Source of the DNA: Claveliimonas bilis
Lineage (GTDB): Bacteria; Bacillota; Clostridia; Lachnospirales; Lachnospiraceae
Direction of reading: 5' to 3'
Assembly (NCBI RefSeq): GCF_020892095.1
Contig: NZ_AP024845.1
Location: forward strand, 1,736,001 to 1,800,000
DNA length: 64,000 nucleotides
The notes beneath the pieces are model-generated. The model was not told where the DNA came from. It did no database searches and saw nothing but the letters and a program-made list of their open reading frames with translations. The translations under genes and the position numbers were made by a program. Of this stretch, positions 17,049 to 25,415 are shown one piece after another; position 1 is the stretch's first letter, and every line of letters begins with the position of its first letter.

Positions 17049-17735
17049 ATGAAAATTGGTGCGATCACCATCGGGCAGGCGCCGAGAGTCGATGTGACAG
17101 CAGACATTATGGATATTTTTGAAGGGCAGGCTGAACTGGTGCAGGCAGGAGGCCTGGACGGACTGACAAAGGAAGAGATTGCAAAGTTTAAACCGGAGGA
17201 GGGAGACTATGTGCTGGTCTCCCGTCTGACGGACGGTACTTCTGTGACCTTTGCAGAGCGCTATATCCTGCCGAGGCTCCAGGAGGCTATTGACAGGATG
17301 GAGGAGGACGGCTGCAGGCTGATTATGTTCTTCTGCACAGGAAAGTTTCCGGAAACACTGACGTCCAAAAACATTCCTCTGCTCTATCCCTGCGATATTC
17401 TGGATCGGATTGTTCCTCTGATGACAAAGAAATCCAACATTATCTGCATGACTCCGTCACCCCTGCAGCTTGCGCAGACAGAAGGAAAATGGAGTCAGTA
17501 TGTGGATAAGGTGACATCCATCGCAGCATCACCTTACGGAGAGTGGGAAGATCTGGAGAAAGCTGCGGAGCAGGTGAAAGATATGGACGCTGATCTGATC
17601 GTCCTGGACTGCATCGGTTATACACAGGAAATGAAGCGTATGTTTGAGGAGAAGACCGGGAAAATGGTCGTCCTTCCGAGAACGCTTCTTGCACGCGTTG
17701 TATCAGAGCTGACAGATTTGAAAAAGAGAGGATAG
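17049..17735 (+). CDS. AroM family protein
   Basis: 228 residues; AAGAGGTG upstream. The start KIGAITIGQAPRVDVTADI is characteristic of AroM, a protein named from the E. coli aroL-aroM region but with no settled function. Two cysteines, C96 in FFCTG and C188 in LDCIGY, sit in the positions expected for the catalytic pair of Asp/Glu-racemase-fold enzymes. That suggests an active racemase or related isomerase, though this is inference. It lies between DUF1177 (13 bases) and the M29 gene (7 bases). Confidence 0.85.
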   Translation: MKIGAITIGQAPRVDVTADIMDIFEGQAELVQAGGLDGLTKEEIAKFKPEEGDYVLVSRLTDGTSVTFAERYILPRLQEAIDRMEEDGCRLIMFFCTGKFPETLTSKNIPLLYPCDILDRIVPLMTKKSNIICMTPSPLQLAQTEGKWSQYVDKVTSIAASPYGEWEDLEKAAEQVKDMDADLIVLDCIGYTQEMKRMFEEKTGKMVVLPRTLLARVVSELTDLKKRG

Positions 17736-17742
17736 ACATACC

Positions 17743-18687
17743 ATGAAAGACTTAGTAAAAATTGCAGAGCAGGTACTTGTTTCCTGTCTGGGAGTAAAAA
17801 AAGAAGAATCCGTACTTGTGATCACTGACGACACAAGAAAAGAGATCGGCGAGGCTCTCTATGAAGCATCCTGCCATCTTGGCTGTGAAGGAATGCTGCT
17901 TGTGATGAAGGAGAGAGAAGTAAGCGGACAGGAGCCGCCTAAAGCAGTGGCAGAAGCCATGAAAGCGGCGGATGTTGTCATTGCGCCTACTGCCAAATCT
18001 CTGACTCACACAAGTGCAAGGATCGAGGCTGCGGCAGCAGGAACCAGAGTTGCGACCATGCCGGGAATCACAAAAGAAATGTTCAGCAAAGGTGCTATGA
18101 CGGCCGATTACGGCGAAGTGGAGAAACTGACGGCAAAGATCACCGATATGCTGACAAAGGCAGACAATGCAAGAATTGAAAAAGACGGAATGGTATTGAA
18201 CATCAGTCTGAAAGGAAGAGACGGCGTGCCAAGTCCGGGAGTATATAAGGAAGCCGGGAAATGCGGCAATCTTCCTTCCGGAGAAGCGTACATTGCACCT
18301 CTGGAGGACGGATCCGACGGCGAGATGATCATAGACGGTTCCATGGTGGGAATCGGAAAGCTGGAAAGCCCGCTTCACATGAAGATCAGCGGCGGCAAGC
18401 TTCGCCAGGTGACAGGAGAAAAAAGTGAAAATCTGGACATCCTGCTGAAAAACGAAGTGAACGGTACTCTGTGTGAACTGGGTATCGGAACAAACGAAGC
18501 AGCGATTCTGAACGGCATTATTCTGGAAGATGAAAAAGTGTACGGAACCGTACACATTGCGTTTGGAACCAATACATCCTTCGGCGGGGTAAACAAGGCA
18601 GAATGCCACATGGACGGCATTATACTGAAGCCGACGCTCTATCTTGATGATACACTTGTTATCAAAGAGGGAGTGTTCCAGGTATAG
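17743..18687 (+). CDS. M29-like aminopeptidase, operon copy
   Basis: 314 residues, 7 bases after aroM. C-terminal metal-binding residues of the M29 fold are present: E181 in SGEAY, E245 in CELGIGTN, H271 in VHIAFGTNTSFGG and H289/D291 in CHMDGI. It is shorter than the gene at 371-1417 and only distantly similar. Likely a cytoplasmic metallopeptidase or related hydrolase acting on the compound handled by the operon. A clear terminator follows at 18697-18732. Confidence 0.78.
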   Translation: MKDLVKIAEQVLVSCLGVKKEESVLVITDDTRKEIGEALYEASCHLGCEGMLLVMKEREVSGQEPPKAVAEAMKAADVVIAPTAKSLTHTSARIEAAAAGTRVATMPGITKEMFSKGAMTADYGEVEKLTAKITDMLTKADNARIEKDGMVLNISLKGRDGVPSPGVYKEAGKCGNLPSGEAYIAPLEDGSDGEMIIDGSMVGIGKLESPLHMKISGGKLRQVTGEKSENLDILLKNEVNGTLCELGIGTNEAAILNGIILEDEKVYGTVHIAFGTNTSFGGVNKAECHMDGIILKPTLYLDDTLVIKEGVFQV

Positions 18688-18696
18688 AAAAAGGCG

Positions 18697-18732
18697 AACC
18701 CTGCAGCAATGGAAAAGCTGCGGGGTTTTTTA
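18697..18732 (+). terminator. Rho-independent terminator after the M29 gene
   Basis: AACCCTGCAGC (18697-18707) pairs with GCTGCGGGGTT (18717-18727), one G-U pair, followed by a T run. The racemase gene lies just beyond, so it may receive reduced read-through or have its own promoter. Confidence 0.85.
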
Positions 18733-18755
18733 TAAAAGTAAAAGGAGGAAGCAAA

Positions 18756-19415
18756 ATGAGTCAGCATGAAAAGAAGTTTAAAGTAGGCCTGATCCGGGTT
18801 CTGACCTGTGAGGATCCGGAAGTATTATATTCCCATCAAAGACAGATCATGGAGAAGTTTCCCACTCTTGATGTGGAGACAAAATGTATTCCCGACCAGC
18901 CGGAGGGGATCCACAGCCCCCGGCTTTGCGAGATCGCGGTTCCGAAGATCGTGGAAACGGCGAAATCCTTTCAGGATGTGGATATGATCATTGTAAGCTG
19001 TGCAGATGATCCGGGTGTACGCCAGATAAGGGAGGCGCTTCCGGGGATGCCGGTAACCGGCGGCGGAGAGACAACAGTGGCCCTGGCCCTTCGGTACGGC
19101 TCGAAAATCGGAGTCCTTGGGATTACGGATTATGCTCCGGACGCTTATGCAAGACTGCTTGAGGGGAAAATGATCCTGGAAAAACCGGATGGTGTGGACA
19201 GCACTCTGGATCTGATGACTCCGGAAGGAAGAAAGCAGGTGATCGCTTCCGGAAAGAATCTGAAAGAGAAAGGGGCGGAAGTGATCGCCCTTGCATGTAC
19301 AGGTCTTGCCACCATCGGCGTGGCAAAAGAACTGGAAGAGGCAACCGGTCTTCCGGTGATCGATCCGGTGCTGGCAGAAGGTCTGTTTGCTTACTATGAG
19401 AGCATCCGCAGATAA
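18756..19415 (+). CDS. Aspartate/glutamate/hydantoin racemase family protein
   Basis: 219 residues; AAAAGGAGG before ATG. The two catalytic cysteines are C82 (IIVSCADD) and C181 (IALACTGLA), and GGGETTVALALRYGSKIGVLG fits the hydantoin-racemase branch. Such enzymes swap D and L forms by two-base proton transfer, acting on amino acids or on 5-substituted hydantoins. It is the last gene of the OPT-DUF917-DUF1177-AroM-M29 series, though a terminator lies between. Substrate not provable from sequence. Confidence 0.82.
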   Translation: MSQHEKKFKVGLIRVLTCEDPEVLYSHQRQIMEKFPTLDVETKCIPDQPEGIHSPRLCEIAVPKIVETAKSFQDVDMIIVSCADDPGVRQIREALPGMPVTGGGETTVALALRYGSKIGVLGITDYAPDAYARLLEGKMILEKPDGVDSTLDLMTPEGRKQVIASGKNLKEKGAEVIALACTGLATIGVAKELEEATGLPVIDPVLAEGLFAYYESIRR

Positions 19416-19423
19416 AAGAGAAC

Positions 19424-19467
19424 GAAAAAGGGCGGCGAACCTTTAGGAAAAAAAGGAAGCCGCCGCC
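19424..19467 (-). terminator. Terminator-like hairpin after the DUF554 gene
   Basis: Read on the minus strand, GGCGGCG (complement of 19461-19467) pairs with CGCCGCC (complement of 19431-19437) over a ~23-base loop and is followed by CTTTTT. It overlaps the 3' end of the DUF554 gene. Confidence 0.45.
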
Positions 19468-20192
19468 GGGAAAAAGTGTCCCAGAAACAGTGTGATGACC
19501 GGGAAGAAGAGAGCGGGGAGCATATTGCCCACCTTCAGGATCTTGCCGAAGGTCGTGTTGACGCCGATACAGAAAATGAGGGCGGATCCTACAAAAGAAA
19601 GCTGGGCGATGAGAGCATCGCTTGCAAAAGATCCGGCCACGGCTGCAATGGCAGTAATACTTCCCTGGTAGACAAAGATTGGGATAGCGGAACAGATCGT
19701 GCCCTTGCCGTAGATGGAGGCGTTGACAAGGACGATGACAAAGTCCAGGATCGCTTTTGCCGTGAGCATGGAAATGTCATGGTGAATGCCGTCCTCGATG
19801 GAGCCCACGATTGCCATGGCGCCGATGCAGATGATAAGGGATGTGTTTACGAAACCATCCACAAAGGAGGAGTCGCCGTGTGAATGGAAGAAATTCCGGA
19901 GCCACAGCCCGAAATGCTCGATCCTCCCTTCGATATCAAGCAGTTCTCCTGCCAGAGAACCAAGTGTCATGGAAAAAATAAGAAGCATGGTCCCACGGGT
20001 TCCTATGCTGCCGTTTTCGATCGTCAGCATGTAGGAGAGCGTGCCGGAAATACCGATAAACAAAATGGCAATGCCGCTTCCTTTCATGAGAATATCCTGT
20101 ACATTTTCCCGCAGGCCCTTTTTGAAAAAAAGGCCCAGAAGTCCTCCGGCGATGACAGCCAGGGTGTTGATGATCGTTCCAAGTCCAAACAT
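19443..20192 (-). CDS. DUF554 (YqgA-like) membrane protein
   Basis: 249 residues on the minus strand, with AAAGGAGG before ATG. It begins FGLGTIINTLAVIAGGLLGLFFKKGL and has about 6-7 hydrophobic segments, as in the YqgA/DUF554 family, which is a possible transporter of unknown substrate. Convergent with the racemase gene and divergent from the nitroreductase gene. Confident family call, no function offered. Confidence 0.9.
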   Translation of the reverse strand: MFGLGTIINTLAVIAGGLLGLFFKKGLRENVQDILMKGSGIAILFIGISGTLSYMLTIENGSIGTRGTMLLIFSMTLGSLAGELLDIEGRIEHFGLWLRNFFHSHGDSSFVDGFVNTSLIICIGAMAIVGSIEDGIHHDISMLTAKAILDFVIVLVNASIYGKGTICSAIPIFVYQGSITAIAAVAGSFASDALIAQLSFVGSALIFCIGVNTTFGKILKVGNMLPALFFPVITLFLGHFFPAAASFFS

Positions 20193-20334
20193 AGAAGTCC
20201 TCCTTTGTATATGAAGCGTACGCTTCCTGACATGGAAGCAGAACGCTTTGGTGTCATATCATATGCAACAGAAAATATTTTAACGAATCCGCTGAAAAAA
20301 GTAAATACTTTCGGCGGCAGATGAGGTGAAGAAC

Positions 20335-20859
20335 ATGGAGATATTAAAAGCAATTGAACAAAGACACAGCATCCGTTCTTTTCAGGAAAAGACAGTGCCA
20401 AAAGAGGTGCTCATCAAACTGGCGGACGCAGCCCAGAGAGCTCCTTCTGCCAGTAATCTGCAGGCATGGAAATTTCTTTTTGTCACAGAAGATGCGCTCA
20501 GGGAAAAGGTGGATTTTTTCAGTCCGGGACTTTCGGGGAAGCCGCCGGTTATTCTGGTAATCTGTTCCGATATGGAAAAGGCGCTGAAAAAAGGCGGAGA
20601 AAATTCTAAAATCTACGGCTGCATGATGGATGCTTCCATGGCAGCGGAAAATCTGATGCTGGCCGCCCTGGAGTATGGTCTTGGCACATGCGCCATTAAA
20701 TCTTATAACGATACGGCCATAAGGAAGATCCTTAATATCCCGGAGGAATACCGGATCGAGGCGCTGATCTCCATCGGTTACCCGAAGGGTGAGCCAAGAT
20801 GTCCGGCAAGGCCGAAAGCAGAAGACATCGCATTTTTTAATACATTTGAAAAGGAATAA
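20335..20859 (+). CDS. Nitroreductase-family FMN protein
   Basis: 174 residues from ATG 20335, which has GAGGTGAAG upstream. RHSIRSFQEKTV (residues 10-21) and RAPSASNLQAWKFLFV are the FMN-binding parts of the nitroreductase fold; MDASMAAENLMLAALEYGLGTC and ISIGYPKGEP are also typical. It probably reduces nitro compounds, quinones or other electrophiles with NAD(P)H; the substrate is not predictable. The next gene starts 31 bases later. Confidence 0.9.
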   Translation: MEILKAIEQRHSIRSFQEKTVPKEVLIKLADAAQRAPSASNLQAWKFLFVTEDALREKVDFFSPGLSGKPPVILVICSDMEKALKKGGENSKIYGCMMDASMAAENLMLAALEYGLGTCAIKSYNDTAIRKILNIPEEYRIEALISIGYPKGEPRCPARPKAEDIAFFNTFEKE

Positions 20860-20890
20860 AAACCAGAAAAAACGAAAAGGAGAGAAGAGA

Positions 20891-21157
20891 ATGGACAGCA
20901 AAGAACTTGAGCTTTTGATCTATCTGATCACAAGTGCGCAGGGTCTTCCGGGAGAGCCGAGGATCTATGGATCCATCCGTCTTACAGAGGCGGCGTCCAA
21001 GCTGTGTCAGATCATCCTGGAAAAAGATCCGCAGAATGAGGGAGTGAGAAAACTGGCGGAGCGCATTGACAAGGATAAGGGAAAAGCCCTGTCCCGGGAA
21101 GAAGATTTCTTTGGGATGCTGGAGGAGGCTTCCAGTCTTCTGGTAGACTGTATGTAG
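20891..21157 (+). CDS. Small conserved-looking protein (possibly DUF6092)
   Basis: 88 residues from ATG 20891, which has AAAGGAGAGAAG upstream. Helical and soluble. The pattern LLIYLITSAQGLPGEPRIYGSIRLTEAASKL reminds me of the DUF6092 family, but I am not sure. It lies after the nitroreductase gene and is probably in the same transcript. No function offered. Confidence 0.65.
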   Translation: MDSKELELLIYLITSAQGLPGEPRIYGSIRLTEAASKLCQIILEKDPQNEGVRKLAERIDKDKGKALSREEDFFGMLEEASSLLVDCM

Positions 21158-21183
21158 CGCTGGTACAAATCTGAAATATCTGC

Positions 21184-21232
21184 TATACTGTTAGCGGCGG
21201 CTTATTGCTGCCGCTTTCCTGTCTGACAGGAA
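21184..21232 (+). promoter_or_regulatory. Leader with two hairpins before the DUF3783 operon
   Basis: A TATACT box (21184-21189) is followed by a hairpin AGCGGCGGC/GCTGCCGCT (21193-21201 with 21207-21215) and a second one TTCCTGT/ACAGGAA (21216-21232), then a T-rich stretch and the AAAGGAG site of the DUF3783 gene. The -35 match is poor, so this is a tentative promoter and leader. Confidence 0.4.
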
Positions 21233-21264
21233 ATGATTTTCTTTATTTCAGAAAGGAGATACGT

Positions 21265-21699
21265 ATGGCAGTTAGAGGAAGTGTATTATTATATAATTTC
21301 AAAGATAAAGAGAGAACAGATAAAGTAAAATTTATTTTTGTCCTTATGGGAATTAAGATCAAGACTGTGGAGAAGGAGGACTATCTCCAGAAGATCGGCG
21401 CCCTTGCAGGAGTGGAGGGCATAGAGCGCACAGAGGAGATCTATGAAGGAGAAGGGTTTGACGAGGAAATGCTGGTGCTGAATCACCTGACAGATCCCCA
21501 GATGAACCGGATGCTCGCCTATCTGAAGAAAGAAGGGCTGCAGATCCCTTTGAAAGCGGCCCTGACCCCAACCAATGTGCATTGGAATACATTGGAGCTT
21601 CATAACGAGCTTGTAAGGGAGCATGAAGAAATGCAGAAGATGATCGCGGCAAAGAGAGCCGGCGGTAAAGAGGAAGAAAACAGAAATGATGGAAAATAG
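21265..21699 (+). CDS. DUF3783 domain protein
   Basis: 144 residues from ATG 21265, preceded by AAAGGAG. It starts with RGSVLLYNFKDKERTDKVKFIFVLMGIKIKTV and includes the typical LNHLTDPQMNRMLAYLKKEGLQIPLKAALTPTNVHWNTLELHNELVREH stretch of DUF3783. Small, soluble, unknown function. It overlaps the next gene by 14 bases and opens a four-gene operon with LRR-like, VWA and MoxR proteins. Confidence 0.85.
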   Translation: MAVRGSVLLYNFKDKERTDKVKFIFVLMGIKIKTVEKEDYLQKIGALAGVEGIERTEEIYEGEGFDEEMLVLNHLTDPQMNRMLAYLKKEGLQIPLKAALTPTNVHWNTLELHNELVREHEEMQKMIAAKRAGGKEEENRNDGK

Positions 21700-22588
21700 C
21701 GGAATCATTGACGGATTGGAATACGCAAGGAGAGAAGGAGGGATACTGCTGGAAAAGTGTCCTGCCTGCAGCGGATCGGTCATCATTCCGGAACAGATAG
21801 AAGGGGAGCCGGTCCGCTGGGCGGCTCCCTATGCGTTTTCAAGGACAAATGTTACGTCTGTTGCATTGCCCCGCTATATGGAGCAGATTGGAAATTATGT
21901 GTTTTACCGGTGCTTTCATTTGAAAAGCCTTTCTTTTTCCGACGCCTTGAATGATGTGGGGGCAGGAGCCTTCACAGGCAGCGCCATACGGAACATTGAG
22001 ATACGGCTCTATAAGGGAGAGAAATCCGTACTGAAATTTATTGCCGATGAGATCAGGTACGCCCTTACAGTGACGATGCGCTACTGCCGGGAAGACGGAT
22101 CGGAAGAAAGAGCAAAGCTGATCTTTCCGGAGCACTATGAAGAGGCTGTGGAAAATACTCCGGCAAGAATTGTAGAGACCCATTATCACGGTTCCGGAGG
22201 AGACTATCGGCAGTGCTTCTATGACAGGGAATTAAATTACAGCGAGTACGACAGGCTGTTTCCAAGGGCGGTGGCTGAAGAGACAGAGGAAACGGCGTCA
22301 GAGATGGCAGCCCTGCGCCTTCGATACCCTTATAAGCTCTCCCAGGCGGCAAAGGCGGAGTATGCAGAATACGTCAAAGAGCACCTGATGGCGGCAGCGT
22401 CAATCTATATTGACAGAGAGGAATCGGACATGCTGCGGTTTTTCGGAAAAGAAGGTTTCTGGAGCCGGGATGCGCTGGAGGGTGCGATCGAGAAAGCGGC
22501 GGAAAAAGAAAAGACGGAAATATTAAGTGTGCTGATGGAAGAAAGGCACCGGTATTTCCCAAAACAGAAAAAGGTATTTGAGTTATGA
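21686..22588 (+). CDS. Leucine-rich-repeat-like (BspA type) protein with unknown C-terminal domain
   Basis: 300 residues. Residues ~25-100 contain repeats of the BspA/LRR_5 type (PYAFSRTNVTSVALPRYMEQIGNYVFYRCFHLKSLSF). The C-terminal ~170 residues are charged and helical and unfamiliar to me. There is no signal peptide, so unlike most BspA repeats it should be cytosolic. It overlaps DUF3783 at the front and the VWA gene by 4 bases at the end, so all are made together; it may serve as substrate adaptor for the MoxR/VWA pair. Confidence 0.7.
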   Translation: MMENSGIIDGLEYARREGGILLEKCPACSGSVIIPEQIEGEPVRWAAPYAFSRTNVTSVALPRYMEQIGNYVFYRCFHLKSLSFSDALNDVGAGAFTGSAIRNIEIRLYKGEKSVLKFIADEIRYALTVTMRYCREDGSEERAKLIFPEHYEEAVENTPARIVETHYHGSGGDYRQCFYDRELNYSEYDRLFPRAVAEETEETASEMAALRLRYPYKLSQAAKAEYAEYVKEHLMAAASIYIDREESDMLRFFGKEGFWSRDALEGAIEKAAEKEKTEILSVLMEERHRYFPKQKKVFEL

Positions 22589-23928
22589 CAGAGGAAAGAA
22601 CAAATGCGGAGAAACTGAAAGGAATCGGAAGAGAAATTCTGGTTCTTGCAAGAAATGAGCTCTATCTTAAGATGAGGTTTCTTGACGTGGCTTTAAGCAG
22701 TTTCTATTTTGCGGCAGATCCGGCAGCCGATCCGGCAGGGACAGACGGATTTTCCATTTGTTATCATCCGGAGAATCTGAGCAAAATGTATCGTAAGGAT
22801 GCGGTATTGGTGAACCGGCTTTATCTTCATATGGTACTCCACTGCCTGTTTCATCATTTAACCCGGAGAAACGGGCGGGATGAAGATCTGTGGAATCTCT
22901 CCTGCGATATTGTGGCGGAATCCATGATCGACAGTATGCAGCACCGGCCGGTCTTAAGATCCCGGTCTTTTCTGCGAAGAGAGACGTACCGGAAGCTGAA
23001 GCAAGAGATGAAAGTACTGACTCCGGAAAAGGTATACGGTTCCCTGGAAAACTGGAATCTGAGTGAAAGAAAGCTTGGAGAGCTGGCGGAAGAATTTTAT
23101 ACGGACAGTCATATTTACTGGCCCGATGACAATGAGGAAGAGCGCCGGCAGGAGATTGAGAACCAGTGGCAGAATAAGACAGAGGAGATGGAGACTGACA
23201 TGGAGACATTTTCCAAGGAAGCTTCTTCTGCTTCCGGGAATCTGCTGGAACATGTCAAAGTAGAGAATAAAGAGCGGTTCAAGTACGGAGATTTCCTGAG
23301 GAAATTCGCGGTTTTAAGAGAGGAAATGGCAGTGGATGATGATTCCTTCGATTATTCCTTTTACAGTTATGGACTTAGGCTTTACGGCAACATGCCTCTG
23401 ATCGAGCCGCAGGAATGGAAAGAGACGAAGAAAATCGAGGACTTCGTGATCGTGATCGATACCTCCATGTCCTGTTCAGGAGAACTTGTGCAAAAATTTC
23501 TGGAAGAGACTTATACGGTGTTAAGTGAGCAGAACAGCTTTTTCCGGAAAGTGAATATCCACATTATCCAGTGTGATGACACCGTGCAGTCGGATCAAAA
23601 GATCACGAAAGAAGAAGAGCTTAGGGCATACATGGACGATCTCGAACTGAAAGGAGAGGGCGGGACGGATTTCCGCCCGGCTTTTGCCCATGTGGAGAAG
23701 CTTCTGGAGCAGAAAGAATTTTCCCAGCTTCGGGGACTGATCTATTTTACAGACGGACAGGGAGTTTATCCGAAGAAAATGCCTCCTTACGAGACAGCCT
23801 TTGTCTTTATGAAAGAGGATTATGAGGATGTGAATGTGCCTGCATGGGCCATGAAACTGATCCTTAATGAGGAGGATGTCCGGAAAATGTCCGGAAAATC
23901 AGAGGAGAGAAAAGGAGATACAGCATGA
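22585..23928 (+). CDS. VWA-domain protein with N-terminal metallopeptidase-like region (DUF2201 type)
   Basis: 447 residues. The N-terminal half has LHMVLHCLFHH (H82, H86, H90, H91), a metal-site-like pattern of the DUF2201_N group. The C-terminal half is a von Willebrand A domain with the MIDAS motif DTSMS at 292-296 and GEGGTDFRPAF for the later metal ligand. Such proteins pair with MoxR ATPases, and the next gene (4-base overlap) is exactly that. The pair probably remodels or assembles some target complex in the cytoplasm; the target is not known. Confidence 0.88.
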   Translation: MTEERTNAEKLKGIGREILVLARNELYLKMRFLDVALSSFYFAADPAADPAGTDGFSICYHPENLSKMYRKDAVLVNRLYLHMVLHCLFHHLTRRNGRDEDLWNLSCDIVAESMIDSMQHRPVLRSRSFLRRETYRKLKQEMKVLTPEKVYGSLENWNLSERKLGELAEEFYTDSHIYWPDDNEEERRQEIENQWQNKTEEMETDMETFSKEASSASGNLLEHVKVENKERFKYGDFLRKFAVLREEMAVDDDSFDYSFYSYGLRLYGNMPLIEPQEWKETKKIEDFVIVIDTSMSCSGELVQKFLEETYTVLSEQNSFFRKVNIHIIQCDDTVQSDQKITKEEELRAYMDDLELKGEGGTDFRPAFAHVEKLLEQKEFSQLRGLIYFTDGQGVYPKKMPPYETAFVFMKEDYEDVNVPAWAMKLILNEEDVRKMSGKSEERKGDTA

Positions 23929-25415
23929 ATATAAAGCGAGCCAAAAAAGAAATTCAGGACTCCGTTACGGCTTATCTTAAGAAAGATTCCTACGGAGAAT
24001 ATATGATACCGTCTATCCGGCAGCGCCCCATCCTTCTGATGGGACCTCCGGGGATCGGCAAGACACAGATCATGGAGCAGGTGGCAAGGCACTGCGGCAT
24101 TGCCCTTGTCTCCTACACCATTACCCATCATACAAGGCAAAGTGCAGTGGGGCTTCCCTTTATCAGAGAGAAAACTTACGGAGAGAAAACATATTCCGTC
24201 ACGGAATATACCATGAGCGAGATCATTTCCTCCGTCTATGAGAAAATGGAAGAAACAGGATTAAAAGAGGGAATCCTCTTCATTGATGAGATCAACTGCG
24301 TCTCGGAGACACTGGCTCCTACTATGCTGCAGTTTCTGCAGTGCAAAACTTTCGGCAATCAGAAAGTGCCGGAAGGGTGGATTATCGTGGCAGCCGGAAA
24401 TCCGCCGGAGTACAATAAATCCGTGCGGGAATTTGACGTGGTGACACTGGACAGGATCCGCCGGATCGATGTGGAAGAAAACTATGAGGTGTGGAGAGAA
24501 TACGCCTATCGTGCCGGGATCCATCCTGTCATCCTCTCCTACCTGGAAATCCGGAAAGACTGCTTTTACCGGATGGAGACAACGGTGGACGGCAGGACCT
24601 TTGTAACAGCCCGCGGCTGGGAGGATCTCTCAGAGCTTTTAAAGGTGTACGAGGCGATTGGCAAAAAAGCGGACCGGGAAGTGGTGCATCAGTATTTGCA
24701 GCACTGGAAGATCGCCAAGGATTTTGCCAATTATCTGGAGCTTTTTCACAAATATAAAAAGGATTACGGACTGGAGAAAATCCTGGAAGGACACTATGGA
24801 AAAGATACCCTGGACAAGCTGAAATTTGCTTCCTTCGACGAGCGTTTAAGCGTCGTGGGGATGCTGATCGGGAAGCTTAGCGAATTGTTCCAGGCAAGCT
24901 ACCTTGCAGACCAGTATGTAACCAGGCTGTTCGGATGGCTTAAGAAGTATAAGGTACAGGGAAATCTGGCTGATATCAAAGAAGAGGCGGAGAAAGAATA
25001 TGAGAAGCTTCGCCGGGCAGGACAGCTGACAAAAGAGGCGGATCATATGCTCCGCAAAGTCGCGGACACACTGGAGCGGTATGTTGTGATCCTTAAGGAA
25101 AAACATCTGGAACAGGATGAGCAGAAAGACGAGGCCTTCGAGAGAGTCCGGGCAGAGTTTGCGAAGGAGGCTGATAAGCGGCAGCAGGCTGTGGATGCGG
25201 CCGGAGAAGCGCTGGATCACGCCTTTGACTTTATGGAGGATGCCTTCGGGGACAGTCAGGAAATGGTCTGCTTTGTGACCGAGCTGAATACCAATTACTA
25301 CAGCATCCAGTATCTGAAAGAAAATGACTGTGATAAATATTTTAAATACAACAAAGGACTTCTGTTTGATGAAAGAAGAGAGAAGATCTTAGAAGAATTA
25401 GAGGAAATGTCATAG
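23925..25415 (+). CDS. MoxR-family AAA+ ATPase
   Basis: 496 residues. Walker A GPPGIGKT is at 40-47, Walker B ILFIDEIN at 117-124, followed by sensor 1 (IIVAAGNPPEY). Residues ~280-480 form a long charged helical extension that is not part of the basic AAA+ core. MoxR ATPases work as chaperones with VWA partners, here the upstream gene overlapping by 4 bases. The region right after its stop codon carries a superoxide dismutase remnant in another frame. Confidence 0.92.
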   Translation: MNIKRAKKEIQDSVTAYLKKDSYGEYMIPSIRQRPILLMGPPGIGKTQIMEQVARHCGIALVSYTITHHTRQSAVGLPFIREKTYGEKTYSVTEYTMSEIISSVYEKMEETGLKEGILFIDEINCVSETLAPTMLQFLQCKTFGNQKVPEGWIIVAAGNPPEYNKSVREFDVVTLDRIRRIDVEENYEVWREYAYRAGIHPVILSYLEIRKDCFYRMETTVDGRTFVTARGWEDLSELLKVYEAIGKKADREVVHQYLQHWKIAKDFANYLELFHKYKKDYGLEKILEGHYGKDTLDKLKFASFDERLSVVGMLIGKLSELFQASYLADQYVTRLFGWLKKYKVQGNLADIKEEAEKEYEKLRRAGQLTKEADHMLRKVADTLERYVVILKEKHLEQDEQKDEAFERVRAEFAKEADKRQQAVDAAGEALDHAFDFMEDAFGDSQEMVCFVTELNTNYYSIQYLKENDCDKYFKYNKGLLFDERREKILEELEEMS

